From: Penium margaritaceum
Lineage: Eukaryota; Streptophyta; Zygnematophyceae; Desmidiales; Peniaceae
Direction: 5' to 3'
NCBI GenBank assembly: GCA_023375785.1
Contig: SZWC01001622.1
Coordinates: 135,359-199,358 of the forward strand
DNA length: 64,000 nt
In this document: positions 57,458 to 64,000 of the stretch, piece by piece
How the letters are laid out: each line of letters begins with the position of its first letter
Position numbering within the stretch: the stretch's first letter is position 1
Translations under genes and position numbers: made by a program
The notes under the pieces: model-generated
Told to the model about the DNA's origin: nothing
The model's database searches: none
Seen by the model: the letters and a program-made list of their open reading frames with translations, nothing else

Positions 57458-59274
57458 CTAGGAGAGAATTGGTGGTGGGGACATAGCGCCAGTTGGAGGA
57501 ACAGAGGAGGAGACAGAGGGTGCAGGAGAGACAGAGGGCTCAAGAGAGATAGCACCAACAGAGGCGGGAGATTGGTAGGGAGAAGGCGAGGTCAGAGGAG
57601 CAAAGGAAGCAGAGGGAGAAGAGGACAGAGATGGAGAACTCCGCTCTGTCGACGAGGTAACAAAGGGTGGTGAGGGACGCACAGAGGGGAGAACAAGAGG
57701 CCCAGAGGGCAGAGGACCACCCCCACCCCGAGAGGGCGGAGAGAGGGACCCACCAAAGCGGGGAGAATCACGCTCAAATAGGTGTTCAAAGAAGAGAACA
57801 TCACGAGATTCAATGACACGGCACCGGGAGGGGTCCCAAAAGCGCCACGCCTTGGAGAATAAAGAGATGCCTAGAAAGAAGCAGTGCCAACCACGAGGAG
57901 ACAGCTTACCATCGTGTTGGTCCGAGGGGACCCACACAGAGGCAAGACACCCCCAGACGCGGGCAAGGTGGAGATCAACATGTTGACCAGTCCAGCGTTC
58001 GAAGGGGGTGACAGAGTGGGGAAGGGGCCCATGAGGGACACAGTTCCAGACCCAAGTCATGTAGGACATGGTCTCAAAGGCAAAGAGAGGAGATTGCCCG
58101 GAGGCAGAGAGGAGAGAGTGAATACCATCAGCGAGGGTGCGGTTCCAACGCTCAGAGACACCATTTTGCTGGGGGGTGTAGGGGGAGAGCATTCAACACG
58201 GATAGCACGCGATTCAAGGAAATGAGAAGTAGGACCAAAGAACTCACCACTGTGGTCGCTGCAAAACACACGCAAGGGTCGAAGACAGGCACGCTCAGCC
58301 TGCGGGAGCCAGGAATCAAGGACATCAGTGACATCAATTTTGTGGCGAAGGGCAAAAATCCAACAGTAACGAGAGAAGTCGTCGGTCAAGCACAGGAAGT
58401 AACGGCCGAAGCCGCCAAGGAAGTCATGGAGTAACGAATCCATGACGTTAGCGTACACCAGATCGAAAGGGTGAGCGGTAGTGGACCCAGAGGTGGAGGA
58501 AGGGGACCGGTGCATTTTCCCACGGGCACGGTCAAGACAGGTGGTCGTGCAGGGTGGAGCAAATGTGGTCGGGTCAAGGCCAAGGGCGGGCCGGAGGCGA
58601 AGAAGGCGCTGGATGGCAATAGTGTGAATGTGGCAGAGACGGCGATGCAGGAGGTCGACATGTTTGGGAGACAGGGATGGAGCAACGTGAACGAGAGCAG
58701 AGGCAGCGGAAGACGAGGGCAACGTGAGCGGAACACGGAACAGGCAATCACACCGCATGCCACAAAGAACAACACGGCCAGACAAGCGCAGAAAGATATA
58801 GGCAAGGCCACTGCTGGAGGAGAAGTCCATGCCCTTGTTGTTAAGGGTGGTCACAGAGAGAAGGCTGACCTCAAGATCGGGCACGTACAACACGTCAGGA
58901 AGGTAGACAGTGCCACCAAGACCTACAAATCGGACAACACCAACACCTTGGATAGGGAGTAGCTGGCCGGAGCCTGCGCGCACGGAGAGAACAGATTGAA
59001 CGGGGCCAAGGGACACGAAGGAGGAGTGACAAGAGGTCATGGGATGGATGGCCCCAGAGTCAATGATCTAGAGGCGAGGCGAGGAACGAGTGGAGGGGAG
59101 AACAAAATGGACAGGGACAGTGGCACGGGCAGATGGAGAGGACGTACAGCCAAAACGAGAGGGGAACGTGTGCGACTGCCAATCTTCAATCCAGGCACAA
59201 TCATCAGGAAAGTCCCCCTGAACACGACCAGAGGAGGCACATTGAAGAGTGACCTCAGACTCATAAACAGACAC
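57458..59274 (-). pseudogene. element B protease and integrase
   Basis: One frame (59274-58057) holds the Gag/Pol junction, the protease motif IIDSGAIHPMTS (preceded by a TAG in place of the usual Trp), the pre-integrase LLHRRLCHIH, and integrase core parts LCLTDDFSRYCW and VFCSDHSGEFFG (two catalytic Asp). A frameshift near 58170 moves the rest (58192-57458) to another phase: TPQQNGVSERWNRTLAD with the catalytic Glu, then SFEYMTWVWN-like sequence and a Ser/Pro-rich linker. All three catalytic acids survive, but not in one frame. Confidence 0.88.
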
Positions 59275-59499
59275 ACGTGACTAGCCACTCACACTCTCAC
59301 CTCCCTGAGAGCAAAGGTGAAGGAGCTCCGCCAGCCGACGCTCAAGGGTACGCTCCTCGTCACGGCGATCAAAGGAGCGCTCCGAGGAACGGTCAGAGGC
59401 GCGATCAGAGAATTTGCCGTCGTCACGAGCCCGGTGTGGCACGTGGTAGTGAGAGGACGGGAGACCATAGTATAGAGGGCCAGATGGAGGAGGAATCCA

Positions 59500-60873
59500 G
59501 CCCTAGGGGCTGGAAGCTGGAGGTGTCGGTTGAAGGGGGGCAAGCGTGGTGGAAAGTGCTAAGCCAGAGGACGATGATGAGGACAATGCGACTCTTACGG
59601 CAGCAGCGGCAGAGGAGGCGGCGACACCAGTGCAGGCCCAATGGGAGCGCATTGAGGAGGCCAGGCGGGCATTGTCACGTGCAGTAGGACATCTTGGTGC
59701 AAAGTGGCCAGAGGCACCACCGTTTTCAACAGGTGACCTCAGCAGAAGTAGGGGCCAAGTTCTTGCCACCGCGGCCACCTCCACGGCCTTTGCCCCCACG
59801 GCCGCCACCACGACCGGACCTACCCCCCCCCCTTGAGAGGCACCATGACTGGAGTGCGTTGCTGCTTGCGAAGAGGAGAAGGAGGAGGAAGCTGTGGCAG
59901 AGGAGGAGGAGGAGGAGGTGGTGACAGCAGCTAGTGCAACACGATGCATGCGCTTGTTCTGCAAGGCATTCCACCCGTCGATGAGGCGCGAGGCAGTGAA
60001 GTCAAAGAGAGGGCTGGATCCGGGTGGGGAATCAGCAGGAACAGGTTCAAAGGCAAGTTGTTCAAGTTCCGCCTAAGAGACGTGCAGATACAAGTCAGAC
60101 AACTATGGAATGAGGCCAACAACGATGGACAAGCAGGTTGAGAGAGGACCCGGGGCGGCCTTGCCAAGGTTTCGGAGCAAGCACAGACTGCGCGCCCAAT
60201 ACTCATGTACCGTCTTGTCAGTACGCATCCACAATGTGTTGAACTGGATAGTGAGCGCACTCTGGGTAGCGTGCCGAATCATTGTTTTGCGGCGGCGAAT
60301 AAGAGCATAAGTACCAACGGGATCAGCAGGGGTGCAGCGGGAAGGGTCTGTATTGTACGTACCAACGTCATCGAGGAGATTCTCTGGGCTTGCATTGATG
60401 AGTGCCCGCAAAATTTGAGCAGCCTCTGCAGGCTATGGCACAAACGGCGGCTTGGCAGGAGAGTAGTACTCCCAAAGGAGCTCATCCTGGGCCCATGCGG
60501 TGAAGCAGGTCTCCCAGGATGTGAACGTGAGCTTAGGCATGAACTGTGGTGGTGGCATTTCAAAGTCTTTCTGCCGAGCTGGGAGCAGAGCACGGGCAAA
60601 GGTTGTTGTTGAGAGAGAGGGAGAAGAGGAGTTTGCAACTACAGTACGAGGAGGAGCGGACGAGTCTACTGAGCCAGAATCTGTGGTAGGAAGGGCTGCA
60701 GCAAGGCCTGGAATAGAACGCATTCACTCAATGATTATGGTGGCCACTGTGGCCGCTAGCTCGTTCTGTGCTCCCTGCTCCTAATGAAGCTCATCCTCAG
60801 CTTTGCAACGCTCTGCTTGCGCCTCACTAAGAGCGGTCTGGAGGGCCTCTATAGTCTCCTCCGGTCTAGGCAT
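59500..60873 (-). pseudogene. element B Gag
   Basis: The start chosen is the ATG at 60873 (MPRPEETIEALQTALSEAQA, a predicted coiled coil), matching the MPRR start of element A. The same frame runs to about 60103 with in-frame stops after ELH, IIE, FVP and GLIP. It includes the capsid-like LTFTSWETCFTAWAQDELLW and MIRHATQSALTIQFNTLW. Further on, frame changes in a G-rich tract give an RGG-rich linker and then a knuckle whose tail GASGHFAPRC fits canonical CX2CX4HX4C spacing, broken by a 1-base indel. It cannot be translated whole. Confidence 0.75.
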
Positions 60874-60989
60874 GATGAGAGCAAGGAAGTGTGAATGTAG
60901 GTGGAGTCAGAGGAGAGTATAAGGGAATGCAAGAGATTGGAAAGCGTCTTTGTGGAATGTAGTGCTCACCGAACTGGTGACGCGAAAGA

Positions 60990-62313
60990 AGAGTGAAGAG
61001 CGGCGGGACAATAGCTGCGGCTGAGGAGAACAGGACCTCCACCCAATTTGCGACCGACACTGTGAGACACAGGAGCCCCGTAGCGGTGGCTCCAGCAATT
61101 GCTGCGGAGGCCGTTGCCACCAGAACACCGGTGGTGATGTGTGGTGTGATGTCGCAAGGAGCAACAGTGGGCTTCGGCACTGTGGCGACGCTGGATGCAC
61201 GAATGGAGCCAGCTGTGCTAGATGTAGCGTCTACTGCTGTGGAGGTTGCTACGGCAACGGATGTTGTTGCTGCTGTGATTTGGGTAGCAATGTTTGCAGC
61301 GGCAGCTGCTAGTAGGGTGAGAGAGGCAGCTGTCTGTGCATATGCCTTAGCTGCTCGGCCAACGGCTGTCTGCGTGGGAGCACGGCAGGCCCTAGCCGTG
61401 GCTGCGAAATTGGTCGCGGCACCAACAGATGCGTCAAGGATAGCTCTGTTAGACCAATAGAGTCGGTGTGCACTGGGTGAACGGGGATAACGCCGGGCAC
61501 CTCGGATGCCGTGGACGCCTTGGCAGATCCTGCTCCAGTAGGAGGAGGAGCCGGAGTAGGTGCAGTTACAGGTTTGGCAGATTGAGACCTGTGAGAAGGT
61601 TGCATCCAAGGAGACAGCAGCGGTGACAATGGGAGGTCGTCTGGGGTGTATACCTGATGATCTATCTCCTCCCGTTCATGCTCAACAACTGCATCAATCT
61701 CTTCTTGCCAGTGCGTGTGATCCAACATGCGCACCCACGGAGGGTTGTCGTCGTCGTTTGCCAACGTAGAGGCTGAGTGGGCTGCTGTCGCAGACGAGAG
61801 AGGCACACCGGCTGTGCAACGGCTTCTGAAAATTAGGGATGCAACCTGCGCACCCCCTTTTGAAGAAAGTAGCTGCTGGCAGAGAGTAGCCAACAACAGT
61901 CGAGAGCGCAGTAGAGAGCACGGGGCAGGCGAGGGCGGCTAAGGGCAGCTGAGGGCAACAAAGAGCTCTGCAGCGTGCAAGAGGGTAGCCACAAGAGCAC
62001 AGAGTGCTGTGGTGACGTGGAGACTCAGGATGAGTGGCCACGGTGTAAAGTCTTGATCCCACCAAGAGAGGAGGCGGCACGCAAAATGGCGCTAGCGGGT
62101 GTGGACGACCGCGAATTAGGACTGCTGCGGGGGGATTGAGAACGAGCGGAGGAACACCTCTAGGTGTTGTTGTGTCATGCCGAAGAACTGACCAGCTGTG
62201 CAGATGTGCTGCTGAGGTGCCGAAGAGTTGGCCACGGGCCAAGAGAGCCACGTGTGTGTGTCGCACCAAGGCTAACAGGCTAGGATCGATGAGCTATGGG
62301 AGCGGATCCTCAT
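60990..62313 (-). other. element B 5' leader, Ala-codon-like low complexity
   Basis: The ~1.3-kb leader between PBS and gag is made largely of GCN/ACN/GTN triplets (61000-61500), giving Ala/Thr/Val-rich open frames on the minus strand and mirror frames on the plus strand. It is similar in style to the leaders of A and C. No conserved protein is visible; the ORFs at 60866-61609 and 61309-61896 are treated as composition effects. Confidence 0.55.
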
Positions 62314-62326
62314 GGCTCTGTTACCA
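62314..62326 (-). other. primer-binding site of element B
   Basis: Minus strand TGGTAACAGAGCC, one base off the initiator-Met site TGGTATCAGAGCC. Confidence 0.75.
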
Positions 62327-62903
62327 GTAGTTGCTAGGAAATTCCCTGGTTAACCCATGTAAGGTGGAGTGGGTGAGCCCAACGACCAGCGTAGCGTAAG
62401 GCACGCCATGGATGTGGTAACTTGCATAAGAGTGATGCAATCAACCAAGACAAAGAGTGTGAGAGAGCAAGTAAGGTTAGCGCCGGTGAGCACACACCCA
62501 CCACGAGCATCAAGCTTGGGTGAGCGAGTGCCGCCACCCGGGGGTCGAGCCTGCCTACTCGGAATAACCGAGGGTGGCAGCTCACCGATGCACGGCCAAG
62601 ACCGGCACGGTGGCCCCCTTAGGCATGATGCAGAGCTTGACAGTGAGAATGTACGAGCCCTAGCATCTACCGCATCACATAATTATATAGAATCATAGAG
62701 AGTCATGCAATGGCCATGCGTGTGCCACAAGGCACTCGAGGGACAAGTAGCAGCAGCACCTTGAGGGCATCAATGGCTCCAGCCAGAGCAAACACGCCTG
62801 ACGCCTCCTCAGGTAGGGCCATTGTCACTTAATCTGTACATGTGTGTGCACATTGTGGGAGGCAAGAGGGCATATAGTTGTGAGTGGCCAGCGAACTTCA
62901 ACA
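62327..62903 (-). repeat. right (5') LTR of element B
   Basis: Ends CTTCAACA (plus), i.e. starts TGTTGAAG on the minus strand. The inner end adjoins the PBS. Around 62725-62742 it preserves the uninterrupted sequence CCACAAGGCACTCGAGGGAC, the empty site for both insertions in the left LTR. Confidence 0.8.
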
Positions 62904-64000
62904 CCGAACGTATCGACCGCGTCTCGCCGCCGCTGTTATACATGCTGGAGAAGACTCTGGATACTCAAGAGGCCTATTGTGTCATCACGTCCTCCTCTAC
63001 CATATACCACCAGCCTGAGAATATGGGTGATCCATCAGCATCGGTCGTGACGGGAGGAAGCCACACAAACCAACAACGACAAACTGGCCGACAGTCGAAT
63101 CTCTTGAATCACAATTGCTTGTGTCAGTGACGGTGGGACAAGCAATGAGACAAAAGTTTTTGGTTTATCGTATCTCTCATTGTGAGCTGCTGTGTCCTCT
63201 TGGCTTGTGTACATCGGCGTGCAGATGACTGACGGTGAGACTTGACGCTGCAGGAGTGTCGTCCGGTGGAGCCGACGCACGCTGAGGCCTACACGCAGTT
63301 CGCTGGAGCCTCCTCCCTTCGTGAATGTGCTCAACTCCATTGGCAGGCCTCCTTGGCGGTCGAGCCGCCGGCGGTCACTGCCACCACGGAGGCTGTCTGC
63401 ATGCGTCCAGCACTGGATCTGATTGTGCTATTGCGTCTGAAGCGTCTTGCTCTGCCTAGGGTCCATGCTTCATGTTGCGTGGCATTGTTTGTCACAATGG
63501 ACCATCCTAGGCACTGCCTGGGTTCAGGCAGCCATTACTCTTTGGTACTATTTTTCTAGTCGTTTCTGACTGCTTGACTGCATTTGCAGTGTTGGTATCA
63601 TGGTATGGTCCAGTTTTCAGGCAAAACAGACGACACCCGGGTTCTGGGCTGTCGGCTGTCTGGCAGGGCTCGCCGAGAAAACCCTGCCTGCCTAAAAATA
63701 GGTCTAGGACTATTTTCTGATTGGCTGGTTAGCTGAGTAACAAGCTTTATTGAGCGTGGGGGGGGGGAGCTAGACCTTGGAGGGGTCTCCCATTGTTGTT
63801 CATTCTTTACTCCTGATGAGTTACTTCCAGTTTTCAGCTGCTTTCAGGCGCTAACACTGGCGCGCACATTTCGGAGTAACAAACCTAGAGCATCCAGACT
63901 TGGACTCTAGAGCAGCGGACTGAGGGGGCAGCAGACTAAGCAACGTGCGTGGAAGCCTGCACGCTGCATCAACAACGCTGCTGCCCCAACCTGCTGCCTA
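62904..64000. other. right flank, unassigned; one possible coding fragment
   Basis: Right after the LTR of B, 62907-63130 (+) reads in one frame through IDRVSPPLLYMLEKTLDTQE, CVITSSSTIYHQPENMG and ASVVTGGSHTNQQRQTGRQS to a stop. It has protein-like composition, but the domain is not recognised and the frame has no start of its own. 63180-63350 weakly resembles the U3 of the A/C LTRs. 63595-64000 looks LTR-like (GGCAGGGCTCGCCGAGAAAA, compare the C LTR GGCAGGGCTGTCCACCGAGA) but no partner, PBS or ends were found. Confidence 0.35.

Larger units (their letters stand above)
46824..62903 (-). mobile_element. Ty1/copia LTR retrotransposon, element B, host of nested insertions
   Basis: The right LTR (~62327-62903) and left LTR pieces (46824-46888, 54414-54422, 55303-55464) share long near-identical stretches, e.g. 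GGCATCAATGGCTCCAGCC. The PBS (TGGTAACAGAGCC, minus strand) is at 62314-62326 and the polypurine tract (minus strand GGGGGAG) at 55465-55471. Gag, protease, integrase, reverse transcriptase and RNase H follow in copia order on the minus strand, all broken. The left LTR is split by element A and by a hAT-like MITE. The left LTR lacks ~330 bp present on the right, so it is truncated or the right LTR carries an insertion; the left end and target duplication are not resolved. Confidence 0.85.

Noticed and set aside
60993-61460. 155-codon plus-strand Ala/Val-rich frame and its minus-strand counterpart
   Set aside because: Triplet-biased leader of element B gives open frames on both strands.
62327-62660. 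Separate insertion in B's right LTR
   Set aside because: The extra ~330 bp relative to the left LTR could be an insertion, but the PBS adjoins it, so truncation of the left LTR is at least as likely; not called.

Overview
The window looks like nuclear DNA of a plant-lineage (streptophyte) eukaryote. The reasons are Ty1/copia and chromodomain Ty3/gypsy retrotransposons primed from an initiator-Met-like PBS (TGGTATCAGAGC), miniature LTR elements (TRIMs), a hAT-like MITE, and one candidate host gene ending in an EAR-type repression motif (ELRLGL). There are no bacterial operons, rRNA genes or CRISPR arrays. The species cannot be fixed from sequence alone; a large-genome charophyte alga or early land plant is only a guess. 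Assembly faults are visible: a 386-base N gap (16128-16513) in a TCC/GGA microsatellite, and single Ns at 3822, 7141 and 7746 that each sit where retroelement sequence is missing.

Layout. 1-3368: GC-rich then AT-rich unique DNA with AGG and poly-C tracts, no recognised gene. 3374-8834: copia element C (minus strand), 5-bp target duplication ACTAG, long open pol frame but no integrase core and no RNase H. 9410-9761: TRIM-1. 12-15 kb: low-complexity DNA with a perfect 34-bp palindrome between 30-bp direct repeats, and a possible SINE. 15144-16898: polyQ/EAR candidate gene, minus strand, broken by the gap. 17.5-24 kb: AT-rich, no gene, TRIM-2. 24.09-40.94 kb: element E, a large LTR element (plus strand) with no recognisable gag-pol and an internal ~86-bp minisatellite; its left LTR is split by gypsy chromovirus D (24960-33475, minus strand). 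43452-43856: TRIM-3 with two exactly 161-bp LTRs. 46.82-62.90 kb: copia element B (minus strand). Its left LTR is split by copia element A (46889-54408, plus strand) and by an 872-bp hAT-like MITE (54423-55294) with a perfect 8-bp target duplication. B's right LTR preserves the uninterrupted version of the same site. 62904-64000: unassigned, with one possible coding fragment.

How the parts relate. The window is a stack of retroelement insertions around at most one or two host gene fragments. A and C belong to one copia family: their LTRs align end to end, their gag/pol is related, and both carry an odd CX2CX3HX4C-spaced Gag knuckle. B is a related but distinct copia with the same polypurine tract. 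Relative ages from nesting: B before A and before the MITE; E before D. C looks youngest, since its LTRs differ at roughly 20 of ~448 compared bases by eye. All autonomous-type elements here are broken by stops, frameshifts or domain loss (A and D also have RT active-site Asp to Asn changes), so none appears able to move by itself. I did not find a clearly new biochemical system. The most novel items are the TRIM family, the integrase-less but open copia C, the coding-free minisatellite-bearing element E, and the palindrome cassette.
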